Of a stretch of 64,000 nucleotides of DNA, positions 1-11,353 are shown piece after piece; position 1 is the first letter of the stretch; every line of letters begins with the position of its first letter. The position numbers and the translations under genes are program-made. The stretch comes from Spiroplasma endosymbiont of Atherix ibis. Its GTDB lineage: Bacteria > Bacillota_I > Bacilli_A > Mycoplasmatales > Mycoplasmataceae. The stretch covers positions 806,001 to 870,000 of the forward strand of contig NZ_OZ026474.1 in NCBI RefSeq assembly GCF_964020005.1, given 5' to 3'. The notes beneath the pieces are model-generated. The model ran no database searches, was not told where the DNA came from, and saw only the letters and a list, made by a program, of their open reading frames with translations.

Positions 1-237
1 AATTTGATCCAATAATTGTATATCTTTACCATCTCGAGCATCAATTGCAGAAATTGATGCAGTTATTTTTGCATTAACAATAACTGATTTTATTAGATCT
101 TGATAATTTAAAGTACCTTTAATATAAACTTTATCAATTGACTTAATCAAATCATGATTTATGTTTAAATTTGAATTTATTTCAAGTTCATTATCTAAAT
201 TAATAACTTTTTTTAGTTCAATTTCTTTTTTAAGCAT
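1..237 (-). CDS. YceD/DUF177 family protein, C-terminus outside window
   Basis: This is the N-terminal 79 codons of a small protein that runs off the left edge. It reads MLKKEIELKKVINLDNEL and contains the beta-rich stretch IKGTLNY...ITASISAIDARD expected just before the Cys-containing part of DUF177 (YceD) proteins. YceD genes usually sit next to rpmF and have no settled function. The ATG overlaps the pheT stop by one base (TAATG), so translation is probably coupled to pheT. The family call rests on a partial sequence. Confidence 0.6.
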   Translation of the reverse strand, partial: MLKKEIELKKVINLDNELEINSNLNINHDLIKSIDKVYIKGTLNYQDLIKSVIVNAKITASISAIDARDGKDIQLLDQI

Positions 238-2648
238 TATCTTACCTCTATTTTTAATTTTGATAAATTACTTAATATTTTATCTCATTCTTTTTGAACT
301 TCTTGATCAGTTAATTGTTTTTCAACACTGTTGAATTCAAATGATACAGATACTGATTTTGAGTTTGAATTTCTTAGTATTTCATCTTGATAAATATCTA
401 TTAGTTCAACTTTGTTTAAAAAATTAACGTCATTTATAATAGTTTTAATAATTTCTGAATATTTATCTTTCAAATTAAGAATAAATGATACCTCTCTTGT
501 TGTTTTTTGGAATTTTGATACTTCTTGAGCTCTAATAAATGAATTTTTAATTTCTTGAAGTGCAGTTATATTTAATTCTAAAACAAAAGTTGAATCCAAT
601 TTTTGTGATTGTTCAAATTTAGGATTTAATTTATAAATAAATCCTAAAGTTTTACCTTTATAAATAATTTTTGCATTAATAAAAGGATGAATATCACTTG
701 ATGTTTTTTCATTCAAATCAAATTGAACTTCTTTTAAATCAAGATTATAAGTTGTTTGTAAAATTGAATCACAAATACCTTTTAAATAAGCATAACTTGA
801 TTTTATTGAAAGATTATAACTTTTTTGATTGATAACATCTCCAGAAATTAATACTGCTAAATGTCTTTGTCTTAAATTATCCATATCATAAATATCTGCA
901 AATTCATATAACTTAACATTTTTATTACCTTTTGAATAATTAAATGAAGCTATTTCTATAATTGATTTAGATAAACTTAATCTAAAAGTTTCTCTTAATT
1001 TACTCAATGGACTCATTAAATTTATTGGTTTTTTAATTTCAAATAAATTTCATCTTTCCACTATTTCACTTGATAAAAGTGAATAAGTTTTAATATTTGT
1101 AAATCCTAGACCTAATAAATAGTTTTCACTTTTTTTTTGTAAACGTAAATCTAGTTTTTTACTCTTAATGTCTGAAAGAATTTCTGGTGGAATTGATTTA
1201 ACATTATCATAACCATAAATTCTAATTATTTCTTCAACAATATCTGCACTATGAACAATATCAGTTCTTAGTTCATCAACTTTAAATATCAATTCTTCTC
1301 CCTTATCTGTAATTTCAAAATCTAATGTTTTAAACAAGTTTTTAATTTCTTTTCCAGTTAATTTAACACCCATTAATTTATGAATATATTCTAATTTAAC
1401 ATTAACCTCTACTTGTTTTTCATTTAATTCTTTCATAACTTCTAATTTACTATTTGATTGATAAATATTGTATTGATCTAATCAATACATAACTCTATTT
1501 TGAGCTATTTTATACAATTTTGAACTTATTGGTTTCATATATCTTTGTAAATCAATTGTTGATATATTAAATTCTTTTTGTTGTTTTCTCATAAAAATTG
1601 GATCTAATGATAAATAAACTATCAATATTTCTTTTGAATCTACTGATGGTAAATATTTTTCATTTATTTCAATACCAAGTGTTGAAATAACTTCTTTATC
1701 ACTTGTCAATTGTAAATTTACACTGTGATTAGAATCTTTATTATTTTTAATCTCTAATTGTGATTTTAATTTAGTTGGATCTAAAAATAATATTGGTTGA
1801 CCAGTTTCAATTGCTATAGAATTTGCTAAATCTAATCAAAAATTATGAGTAGTTTTACAATCATTAAATTTTAATCAAATATCTTGGTTTGAATAAATTT
1901 TATATTCTTTTTCACCAATATTTAAAACATCTTTTACGCTTAAAACTTGCATAGCAACGCTTCTAACAACTTTTTCTACTTCTTTATCAACTTTTAAAGA
2001 TACAGGTGAACTTAAAGAATTTTCTTTAAAAGTATAATTTTTTGTAAAATCATTTAAATCTTTATCAAAATAATTGGCTAATTCTTTTGCCAATTGCATT
2101 GCTCCTAATGCATCACTTCTATTTAAAGTTAAATCTACTTCTCAAACAGCATCTAAAAAACCAATTTCTTCTAATGCTGTATCATTTCCTATTAATGTAT
2201 AAGTATCTTCTTTTGTAAGAATAGGATAAATTCAATCTTTTTCTTTATCTGAAAGAGCTTTTGGATTTAATCCAATTTCTGTTAAAGAACAAATCATTCC
2301 TTCAGACATTTTACCTTTAATTTCTCTATTTTCTAACTTTAAACCATTTGCTATTTTTTTACCTGCTTCTGCTAAAATAACATATTGACCTTCTTTAACA
2401 TTGTTTGCACCAAAAACAATTGGAGAAACTAAATCATCACCTTTATCTACAAAACAAAAATGCAAATGTGTTCCTTCCATTGGTGTAACATTTACTACAT
2501 GAGCAATTTTCAATTTATCATTTAGTGATGAATAATCTTTAAATGAATCAACTTCAAATCCAAGTGAGTTTAATGCAACAGTAATTTGCTCATTTTTAAC
2601 ACCATTTAAGTCAATTAGCTTTTCTAATCATTTTCTTGTTAAATACAT
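237..2648 (-). CDS. pheT: Phenylalanine-tRNA ligase beta subunit
   Basis: PheT (803 aa) pairs with PheS as the alpha2-beta2 enzyme that charges tRNA-Phe with phenylalanine. The reading frame is continuous when TGA is read as Trp, with at least five such codons. The N-terminal tRNA-binding domain is seen at KIAHVVNVTPMEGTHLHF (about residues 45-62). The B3/B4 and B5 regions follow, for example VEEIIRIYGYDNV, and the C-terminal anticodon-binding domain ends SNLSKLKIEVR. The length is close to the Bacillus protein. The start lies 14 bases after the pheS stop, so pheS and pheT form one operon. No in-frame TAA or TAG was found in this long gene, a useful control for the broken genes elsewhere. Confidence 0.97.
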
Positions 2649-2662
2649 ATAATTCTCACTTT

Positions 2663-3709
2663 CTAATCACCAAAAAAATTAAATTGGTCTAAAAATCTAA
2701 TATCATTTTCATATAAATCTCTAATATTTTTTAAACCATATTTTAACATTGCCAATCTTTCAATACCAACTCCTACTGCAAAACCTGTTACTTTTTCAGG
2801 ATCTAACCCATTTGCTTCCATTACTTCTGGTGCTAACATTCCTGAACCTAGAATTTCAATAAATCCTGTGTACTTACAAATTGAACATCCTTTTCCACTA
2901 CAATTAATACATCTTACATCTACTTCAGCTGAAGTAGATGTAAATGGAAAGAAACTAGGTCTCATTCTAATAGTGGCACCTTTTCCAAACAAGCGTTTAC
3001 AGATATATTCTAAAATTCATTTTAAATTAGCAAAACTAATTTTTTCTCCAATTGCAAATAAATCCATTTGCATAAATTGATGTGAATGAGTTGCATCATC
3101 ATCATCACGTCTATAAACGTTTCCATAACTTACAGCAGCCATATTAATGTTTCCTGTTTTTGCTGCTTGTGTTAACATTCTAGCTGTCATATTAGTTGCA
3201 TGTGTTCTTAAAACTGTGTGATTATCAATATAAAAAGTATCTTGCATATCTCTTGCAGGATGTCCTATTGGCATATTTAACTTTTGAAAACAATATTCAT
3301 CTGTTTCAAACTCTGTTCCGTCAACCATTTCATAGCCTAACTCAGTAAATATTGAAGATATTTCATCAATAACTAAGTTTAATGGGTGTTTTGTTCCCAT
3401 TTTTAAGTTAATTCCAGATAATGTTAAATCAATTTTTTCAATTTCTAACACTTTTTTTAGTTTTTCATTTTTAAATTTATTACTTAAATTGCTTAATTTC
3501 TCTGAAATAATTTCTTTTATTTCATTTACTTTTTGTCCTGCTTCTTTTCTTTCTTCATAGGTAGCAGATTTTAAATTTTTAAGAATATCATTTAAAGGAG
3601 AATCTTTTCCTGCAAACTCCTTTTTTAATAATTCTAATTGCTCTTTTGTTTTGATAGTTATTATTTTTTCATTAAAACTCTCTAAAATTTTATTTATTTT
3701 TTGCAACAT
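2663..3709 (-). CDS. pheS: Phenylalanine-tRNA ligase alpha subunit
   Basis: PheS (348 aa) is the catalytic class II subunit of phenylalanyl-tRNA synthetase. Class II motif 2 appears around NVYRRDDDDATHSHQF, and motif 3 at GFAVGVGIERLAMLKYG near the C-terminus. A Cys-rich loop (CINCSGKGCSICKYTG) precedes the conserved GSGMLAPEVM, as in Firmicutes PheS. I chose the ATG that begins MLQKINK because AAAGG lies seven bases upstream; another in-frame ATG five codons earlier has no such site. The stop is TAG. About 160 bases upstream are gene-free, with no recognisable T-box. Confidence 0.97.
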
Positions 3710-3869
3710 AAATACACCTTTCATATAAAAATTTAAGCAATTTAATTATACTTGATAATTTATATAAATTACTTAAAATGGTAATTATTCCTATATTATT
3801 TTAAGATAGCTAATATTAAAAATACAATTTAAAAACTGGTATTTTTAATATTTTATTGATAAATAAGAA

Positions 3870-4960
3870 TTAAAGTGCTATATATTCCAATGAATTAAGA
3901 AGTAGCTCTGATTCAAGTTGAATTTTTAAACAAATTAACTTGGCAAATTTATTTTTACTTGTTATATTTGAAAAATTGAACAAACCTATTGGGTGAATTT
4001 CTTGTCTTTGAAAGATTTTTTCTACAGATAAGTCATTTTCAACTCATAATTTATAAAAATTCTTATTATTAAGGTTATTTAATGCATCAACTCTTTTAAC
4101 ATCTAAGAATTTTGCCATTTTTAAGTCCATTGTATCAGCATTTGTTGTATATTTTTCACTAAACTCTATTGATTCATTTTTATATTTACCGTTCAAATTT
4201 CCTTTTTTAGATACTATAACTCCTTTATATTTTTCAGAAAACTGTTTATCTTTAATTACAAGTCTGTCTAAAGATAATTTGAAAAGAGTTATTTTTAAGA
4301 AGGGTTTTAAAGCTCATAAAATAACAATAATAAAAATAAATTCAGAAGAATCAAAAAGAAAAAACTTTGCATTATCTGTATAGTTAAAAGTCAAAGTATT
4401 GTCTATATAAAAAAATGACTCTTTGTTTTTATACTCAAATTTTAAAAAATTAATATCTTTATTAAAGATTTCATTATCATTTTTAGTTTTTAAGTATTCA
4501 ATTATTGTTCCTTCATTTTTAACTAAAGTTAAATTTGAATTTAAATAAACAAGTGAAACATTTTTTAACTCTTTAAACTTATCATTTGAAGAATAATAGT
4601 AGTTATAAATATCTTTTAAAATATTTGCATTATAAATTGCTTTATTTATATCACTACATTTTTATAATTTGATCGACTAATTAATTTAATTAAAAAAATA
4701 AGTGGAATATTTATAATAACTGAGCAAAGAATTACATAATATATTCATCATCCAAATACTTTTTTATCAATAAGAGCTTTAATAAATGCTCAAGCTCAAA
4801 AAGCTGTTAAAGCAATTAAAATAAATTCAAACATAATTATTATTTTTTTATTTCTTGTTATCTTTTTTATGATATTTTTTAAATCATTATCAGATTTTAC
4901 TGATTCTTTTACTTTACTATATAAATTAGTATCTACTTTTATTTTCATTTTATTTTTCAT
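3870..4960 (-). pseudogene. DUF3137-type membrane protein, frameshifted (copy 1)
   Basis: A two-part reading frame of about 360 codons. The first part starts MKNKMKIKVDTNLYSKVKE with an AGGA site and encodes two hydrophobic segments (around MFEFILIALTAFWAWAF and YYVILCSVIINIPLIF). It stops at a TAA at 4646-4648. The protein continues in the adjacent frame from SDINKAIYNANILKDIYNYYYS to LESELLLNSLEYIAL. One missing A in an A run near 4660 explains the break. The second half matches copies 2 and 3 below (NNKNFYK, HPIGLFNFSN) and the DUF3137 pattern, which has an Ala/Arg-Tyr/Phe-Leu-Thr-Pro segment. Function is unknown. It lies directly downstream of lemA on the same strand. A sequencing error in the homopolymer is possible. 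Confidence 0.75.
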
Positions 4961-5084
4961 ATTTTCATTCCTATATCATTTTCAATGTTATGCACTAATT
5001 GTAAAAATATTTTTAATTGATGAGTATTTAGAAAAAAAATGAAATAACATTTAAAAATTACTTCACCTTTATAACTTTTATTAA

Positions 5085-5699
5085 TTAAAATTTAATTTTA
5101 ACATCTTCTAATTCTTCACTACTAAATTCTAATAAATATTTGTAAACAAAATTTAATTGTCTTGTAGCTGAGTTTAAAGGATAAGATGCAATTGTTTGAT
5201 TAAAAATACTTACATTAGAGTTATAAATTCTTCTAGATGCTGAAATATCATTTTCAGCTTCAGAAACAGCACTCATTAATTCTTGAACTAATTTAGTTGA
5301 TTGTAATTGAGGATAATTTTCTAATCTCATAGTTACATCTTTTGAAACTTTATCTAAAAGTTTCATATTATCATTTAATTCATTAGGACTAACTCCAGTT
5401 CTCATTTGAGTTAAACTTAATAACATTTCTTTTTCAAACTTAATTCTATCTTTTACAGCATCAATAAGTTTTAATAAAATATCTCTTCTTTTTTTAAGTT
5501 GTATATCAATTCCAGATTGTGCTTCTGAAACTTTAATATCATATCTTTTTAATTTATTAATATTTGCTATGTTAACAAATAAAGGTATTATTAAAATAAA
5601 ACTTATATATCAAATAAATTCTCCAAATCCATTTCTTTTTTGTTTAGTATCAGCTAGTTTATTTATATTTTCTTTTTGTAAAATTTGGTTATTACTCAT
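5085..5699 (-). CDS. LemA family protein (copy 1)
   Basis: This 204-aa protein has one N-terminal membrane segment (FIWYISFILIIPLFVNIA, about residues 29-46) followed by a helical domain facing outside. The LemA pattern is clear: a helical stretch with QLKKRRDILLKLIDAVKD, then NYPQLQSTKLVQELMSAVSEAE, and ASRRIYNSNVSIFNQTI. LemA proteins are widespread and of unclear function. The start has a strong AAGGAG ten bases upstream. The DUF3137 copy downstream is on the same strand and probably co-transcribed. A second LemA is present at 52064-52729. Confidence 0.9.
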
Positions 5700-5794
5700 A
5701 ATTTATCTTCTCCTTTTTAAATATTAAATAAATAGTTTTGAGTAACTAAACTCATAACTATTATAAAAAAAAAAAAAAAATTATTGAATTAAGT

Positions 5795-6055
5795 TTGAAT
5801 TACTATTCTATAAAAGAAATAGCATTAAAATTTAACTCAACTACTGGATCAATTGGAACAATAATTAACAAATATAAAAATGCAAAGATAAGTGAAGCAA
5901 AACCTCGTTTGCCTTATAAAATAGATTACAGCATATCTCAAAAGGCAAATGATTTGTTTGTAGGAGTTCTATTCGACTATAATAAAGAATTAATTAAGGA
6001 GAATAATATTTTAAAAAAGCAATGAGCCTCCAATTGCAAAACCAAAAAGAAATAA
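5795..6055 (+). CDS. IS3 transposase OrfA (helix-turn-helix), N-terminus missing or uncertain
   Basis: The short frame contains SIKEIALKFN and GTIINKYKN, the helix-turn-helix and following helix typical of IS3 OrfA, and ends in a Lys-rich stretch. It overlaps orfB. The slippery heptamer A_AAA_AAG lies at 6013-6019, exactly in the zero frame, so a -1 shift would join OrfA (ILKK) to OrfB. The usable start is a TTG with no clear ribosome binding site, and upstream is only poly-A. The true N-terminus may be lost. With TGA read as Trp the unshifted product ends at the TAA at 6053-6055. Confidence 0.7.
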
Positions 6056-6876
6056 TTCAGGAATTATTAATAAATACGAAATATAATCGAACAATAATTT
6101 GCAAAATTTTAAATATCAATAGAACATCAACATATAAAGAAAATAAAACTTTAATGAATTTCCTCAATGATACAAGAATTATGAATTTAGTGATTTCAGA
6201 AATTGAAAAAAATAATTTTCTTAGTGCTTATAGTGCTAAAAGATGATCTTTATATTTTAAATTGAATTATATTGACCCTTTTAGCATAAATCACAAAAAA
6301 TTAGAACGTATATTTAAAAAATTTAATCATATTGCATATTATATTAAGAAACAAACTAAACATGAAATTAAAAAATATAAAGAAACTATTAGAAAAAATT
6401 ATCTTAAAGAAGCAAAAGAAATGGGATTTGAAAACATTTGAACTAGTGACATAACTCAATTTTCAGTTAAAACAAAAAAAGGTTATATTTGCACAGTTCA
6501 AGATAATTTAACTGGAGAAATAATAGGAAAATCTAAAATAATAGATAATCAAAAAACAAATTTTATGCTTGAAGCTGTAAAAATGGCATATAAAAATAAA
6601 AAATATTTAGGTCCAATATTATTACATTCAGATAATGGAAATCAATATACTTCTGAAAAATACATAAATTTATGTAATGATTTGCAAATCATTAGAAGTT
6701 ATTCAAAACCAGGAACACCTCATCATAATGGCAAGCATGAAAGTTTTCATAGTCGTTTAAAAGATGAAACTATAAGAACATGTCATATTGAAAACATTAA
6801 TCAATGCTTAAAAATAGCATGAGCATGATTAGATTTTTATAATAATGATAGAATTAGAATAAATAAAAAATGATAA
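6013..6876 (+). CDS. IS3 transposase OrfB (DDE integrase), frameshift product
   Basis: OrfB has the retroviral-type integrase core. The first Asp is in WTSDITQF, the second in LHSDNGNQYTSEKY, and the Glu in HNGKHESFHSRLKDE, so the DDE triad is intact. Trp is encoded by TGA at several sites. The C-terminus, FYNNDRIRINKKW, is short but ends near the usual family end. Expression is expected through -1 frameshifting at the A6G site at 6013-6019. An internal ATG at 6022 could start a separate OrfB. Catalytic residues look complete, but the truncated OrfA argues against active transposition. Confidence 0.85.
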
Positions 6877-7027
6877 AAAAAAAAAAAAACGTTCCCTCTA
6901 TAGGGGGAACCTTCACATTTCTTTTCTCCTTACTTTTACTTACAAAATTATCTTATCACAAGTAGCATAAAACAAATTTTATTTTTACTAAAATGTTTTT
7001 AAAAAAAATTATTAATATATTTACTTT

Positions 7028-7759
7028 TTATTTTAAAAAAGAAACATATTCTAAAGATTGTAAAAGCAATTCAGCTTCTAATTCAATTTTTTTATAAATA
7101 ATTTTTACTAATTTTTTACTACTATATAAATTAGTAAATTTAAACAATCCAATAGGATAAATTAATTTTGAAACTATTTCTTTTTTTAAAAAGAGGTCAT
7201 CTTTTATACCTATTTTATAAAAATTCTTATTCTCTATTTTTGATAAATTGTCTAATGCATTAGGAGTTAAAAACTTATTTGCTCTAATATCAAGAGAATC
7301 TGCATTTGTTTTATATTTACTATTAAAATCTATTGATTCAGATTTATAATCTCCCGATTTAAACTTTCTTTTTTTATTAAAAATAACAAAACCATTACAA
7401 TTATCTTTTAAATATTGATCTTTTATAATTAATTTATCTCTTGAAACTAAAAATTCTGAAGAATTTCTTATGGAGTTGTAAGCTTGTCGATTAAGATAGT
7501 AATTATCACTAGAATATATTGGATTTTTTATTAAATATTTTACTTCTCTTCCTTTAAAAGTAAATGATAAAAAATTAATGTCTTCATTATCTAATTGACT
7601 CTTATTTTCTAACTTTTTATATCTTTTTTTTAAAAATAAATTTATATTATTTTTTCTTAAAAAAATGACTTTATAATTTTCATAATGAAGTTTTAAATTA
7701 TTAACATCTTTAAATTTTTCATTTTCTGAATAATAATTTAAATAAATTTTTATCCTCAA
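7028..7759 (-). pseudogene. DUF3137-type protein, N-terminus lost (copy 3)
   Basis: This frame of about 243 codons begins at IYLNYYSENEKF and covers only the soluble DUF3137 part. It has SIDFNSKYKTNADSLDIRAN, KFLTPNALDNLSK and YPIGLFKF, and ends ELEAELLLQSLEYVSFLK, matching copy 1. The two membrane segments of a complete family member are missing. Its 5' end overlaps the end of copy 2 in another frame, where the text of copy 2 switches to copy 3. The only start is a TTG without a ribosome binding site. It looks like the downstream half of a deletion fusion. Confidence 0.75.
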
Positions 7760-8627
7760 GTTTTGATAAAATATCTAGAGTTTGTACAGTTAAAAATCTA
7801 TTAGCTTTTATATCAGTAGAATTACAATTTGTATCATATTTTTTATTAAAAGCAATAGATTCAGATTTATAATCTCCTTTTATAAATCCTCTTTTTTCAG
7901 CTATAATAAAACCACTACAATTCTTTTTTAAATTTAAATCTTCAATAAATAATTTATCTCTAGAAATTATAGAAGTTAATTTGTCTTTTTTAAGAGCATG
8001 CAATTGTTTAATTATTCCCATTGTATTATATTCTTCTGTTAAAGAAAACTCCATAGGCATTTTAATTAAAAATTTAGCTTTTCTTCCTTTATAATTAAAA
8101 CTTAAATAATTTAATTTTAACTTTTCTTCTTTTAAAGAATTATTTTGAAAATAAGAATTTTCAAAACGCTTTTTTAGAAAATCATAAATTACTCCATTTT
8201 TTTCTAAAATTTTAATATCATAATTTTCATAAACTAATTTTAAGTCAGTAATATCTTGAAATTCTTTATTTAACGAATAATAGTTAATATATACATCATT
8301 TAATACATTTTTTTGAGCAATTTTTTTATTTACATAATTAGACATTTTTTGTATTTTTTTATAAATTCTTCAATAAATTATAGATAAAATAAACAATAAG
8401 ATAATTGCATATAAAAAATTTAGTAAAATTTTAATAGGTCAGGCTTCTTTAAAAAATAATATAACAAAAGTTATTAAAGAAGCACTAAAAAATATACAAA
8501 AGCTTATTAAAAAAACTAAAAAAAGTACAAAAAGTATTTTAAATTTAACTATTTTATTTACAGCTTTTTTGATTTCTTTATCATCATTTATTATATTTTT
8601 AACATTATTAAATAATTGTTCATTCAT
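7710..8627 (-). pseudogene. DUF3137-type membrane protein, C-terminus lost (copy 2)
   Basis: Starts MNEQLFNNVKNIINDDKE and encodes two hydrophobic segments (ILFVLFLVFLISFCIFF and LLNFLYAIILLFILSII). The DUF3137-like soluble domain follows, up to FLTVQTLDILSKLEDKN. There it diverges into an unrelated tail and stops. The missing C-terminal part (NFYK...PIGLF...LLL.SLEY in copies 1 and 3) should begin exactly at this point. Copy 3 instead continues in a different frame from an N-terminal family position. A deletion between two tandem copies explains this. A truncated protein of about 305 residues could still be made. Confidence 0.75.
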
Positions 8628-8646
8628 TATATTTAATACCTTATTT

Positions 8647-10309
8647 CTATTTTAATAAAACATTATACAAATTTAAAAAACTATTTTCTATAATATTATT
8701 AGAAATGCTTTTTCAATATTTTTTATCAGAATAATTATATTTAGAGTCAAAAAATTCTAAACAAACTTTTCTTTTATTTTTATTATTATCATTCTCAAGA
8801 GTTTTTATTTTTAATTCATTAAATAATTTAGACAAACTTAAATTTTTAATATTATTAATTTTTTTAAAAGATCTCTGTTTAATTAAATTTATTTTTTTTG
8901 GATTTAAAGAAGGAATATATTTTACTGAGTTATAAAAAATCTGAAAATCAGAATTAATATTTGAATTTAACAATTTAATATTTAAAACTTCGTTTTCTAA
9001 TGTAGAATTCTCTTTTCTTATATTATCAATTTTAATAGTTTTTTTATATATATAATTATTTTTTTCTTTAATTTTATTTCTTTCTTCTTTAACTGCAAGA
9101 TCAATTGAGTCATTTATTTCTTTAGATATACTTTTTATATAATTATTCTTGACTTCTTTTATTTTTACAAAGCTTGAATCAACTAATATCAACTGAACAA
9201 TACAAGTTATTATTGTAATTAAAGCTATAGCTTTTATTAAAGAAATTGATAAACCTAAAACTTTTTTCAAAAATAAAGCTGATTTTATAATAATTCTATT
9301 TTCTGTAAGAGGTTTAAATTTTGAATAGAATAAATAAATATTTGCTAAAAAAGATAATGAATCAATAATGCTAAGTGCATTTTCATCAATTTTACTATAT
9401 AGCATATTAGTTTCCACTTTTAAAGCAATATTCATACCAGAAGCAGCTATAGCAACAATATTTCCAGAAGCAAATGCAACTTGACCAATTATAGGTATAA
9501 AAGTCATATCTAATGCGGCAATTGCAGTAAGAGTCAATGATCTCACACCTATATATAAACTTTTTATAACCTCTCATATTTTTACAATTTTTTCATAAAA
9601 ATCTAATTTAATTTTTTTATTAAATAATTCATCAGTATCTTTAATAGATTTAATAATACTCTCATTTGATGATTTAATTTCATATCTTAATTTATTAACT
9701 TTTAAATTATTTTCTAAAATTTGTCTTTCTCTTGTCTCAATTTCTTTTTTATTAATTAGCTGTTTTAAATAATATAAATAATAAAAATTTTCAATAGATT
9801 CATAAACTGTATTTAAATAACCATAAATTAAATCATATTTTTTAACATTATTTAAACTAGATCATGAATCAACATTATCTTTTACATACAAAGCTCTTAA
9901 ATATTCATAATTTTTTTCATCAATTTTTTGATAATTTAAATAAGTATCACTATCTTTTTTCAATACACTTTTAACATTATTTATATCAAAGTTTAATTCT
10001 TCTTAAAGATATTTCATTTTGAACCTCAATTATATTTTATAGTAATGAAGTTGAGCTAGAATATAATTTTGATTTTTTTAAATTTTTAACAGAATTTATA
10101 TAATTATTTGTTGTTTCAATTGAAATATTAGCTCTATTAAAACTATTTTTTATATCTTTTTCATTTGAAAAATTAAATTTTTTACTATAATTTAAAACTC
10201 CCTTTTGAGTTTTTGAAACAACCATTACTGGAGTTACTATACTTGAAGCTCCAATTAATAAAGATCCAAATACACCAAATAAGATTTTCTTATTTACTTT
10301 TTTTCTCAT
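8647..10309 (-). pseudogene. Coiled-coil membrane protein with hydrophobic hairpins, broken near its N-terminus
   Basis: The 5' piece (10309 to 10037) encodes a start MRKKVNKKILFG, one hydrophobic segment (FGSLLIGASSIVTPVMVV) and a polar stretch, ending at a TAA. The same frame runs on for about 15 codons. A long frame resumes one register away, just after a TAA near 10003, with EELNFDINNVKSVLKKD. The rest is open to the TAG at 8647. It has helical stretches, a Gly/Ala-rich hydrophobic region (PIIGQVAFASGNIVAIAASG), a further membrane segment (AIALITIITCIVQLILV) and a long coiled coil. No family is recognised. The break needs both a nonsense and a one-base change, so I call it a pseudogene; two separate genes are the alternative. 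Confidence 0.55.
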
Positions 10310-10402
10310 CTTTTTTATCCTTTTAATTCAAATTTAAACTTATTATATTATAAATGTACATAATAAGTTTTTAAATTTGTTAAAATATTTTTATATTTTA
10401 TT

Positions 10403-11296
10403 CTAAAAAGAAAAATTTATTAAATTAAAACAATCTTTTTTTACAATATTTTCCATTTTTGAATTTACTCTTTCATTTAACATTTTTCTCATGGCAAAAA
10501 GCCCAGGTATAATAGATACTGTATCTACTAATTCAGATTTACTGTTTTTAGTATCATTAAAGTTTTCTAAATCATCATATCTGCCAATAACTTTATAAAG
10601 TGTGAATTTAATTACATTTTTATTAGTTTCCATTCTATAACTTTTCTTTTTTGCATAAAAATCAAAAAAATTATTAAAGTCTATTTGATCAACATTTATA
10701 TCAAAAAACTCTACTTTTACTTTGCAATAAATTTTATTTGTATTTTCATCTAAAAACAGATCATCATAGCTTATTTGAATTATTTGCTCTTTAAATTTAA
10801 ATTTTACAGCATTATTTATTTTAAATTTTTTTATAATTTTGATATCCTCCATTATATTATCAGCCCCAAATTGAATGTCATCAAACTTTGGATCTTTTTG
10901 TTTACTAATACTTATTATAGGTATATAAAAAGTATTAATATCTACTTTAAGTATCTCTATAGTTTCTATTGAATTCTTCATATAAAATTTATTTCAATCA
11001 AAAAACCTTAAAATTTTATAGTTTCTCTCATATCTCTTATTTTTAAAGTTTTTTTCTATTTTTTTAATTAAATAAAAGGAAAAAAATAAAATTACACCTA
11101 TTGTATATATAAAACTAAAATCATATTTTAAAAAGAAAAATAATAACATTATAAAAAATGAAAAGAGTAATGAAAAAATAAGAGAAAAATAAAACTCCAT
11201 GAAAAAGTCATTTTCTCTTTTTAGTTTAAAATTTTTTGCAGATATTATATCTTTTTTTTCTTTTTTCATTTTTTTATCATTATAATTTAACTTCAA
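10403..11296 (-). CDS. Hypothetical two-pass membrane protein
   Basis: An open frame of 297 codons once TGA is read as Trp (FFDWNKFYMKN joins the two halves). The N-terminal 30 residues are very basic. Two hydrophobic segments follow (FYFSLIFSLLFSFFIMLLFF and FIYTIGVILFFSFYLI), then a soluble domain of about 190 residues. The plan of basic N-terminus, two membrane passes and soluble domain resembles the DUF3137 copies nearby, but I see no shared motif. The start is uncertain: TTG at 11296 or ATG at 11269, neither with a good ribosome binding site. It is in line with the lipoprotein upstream and the coiled-coil gene downstream. Confidence 0.65.
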
Positions 11297-11353
11297 AGTT
11301 ATCTTATTATAAAAATTACTTAATAAAAGAAATATAAAATAAATTTTCTCTTA

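Larger units (their letters stand above)
5764..6910 (+). mobile_element. IS3-family insertion sequence, probably 5'-truncated
   Basis: The element holds overlapping orfA and orfB in the relative -1 arrangement of the IS3 family. Long A runs flank the genes (about 5764-5780 and 6875-6889). Downstream is a GC-rich hairpin (GTTCCC...GGGAAC, 6891-6910) that stands out in this AT-rich region. I could not identify terminal inverted repeats or a target-site duplication, so the boundaries are estimates. It inserts next to lemA and the decayed DUF3137 genes. Confidence 0.75.

Noticed and set aside
2868-3080. Open frame on the plus strand inside pheS
   Set aside because: It is antisense to a well-conserved gene, with no ribosome binding site or recognised protein.
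3710-3869. T-box leader upstream of pheS
   Set aside because: No GGGTGGNACCGCG-like T-box motif or specifier stem is visible.
5764-6910. The two poly-A tracts as terminal repeats of the IS element
   Set aside because: A runs of this kind are common in this AT-rich region, and no paired inverted repeat or target duplication could be shown.
10403-11296. Fourth DUF3137 copy
   Set aside because: It shares only the plan of two membrane segments plus a soluble domain; the motifs common to the three copies are missing.
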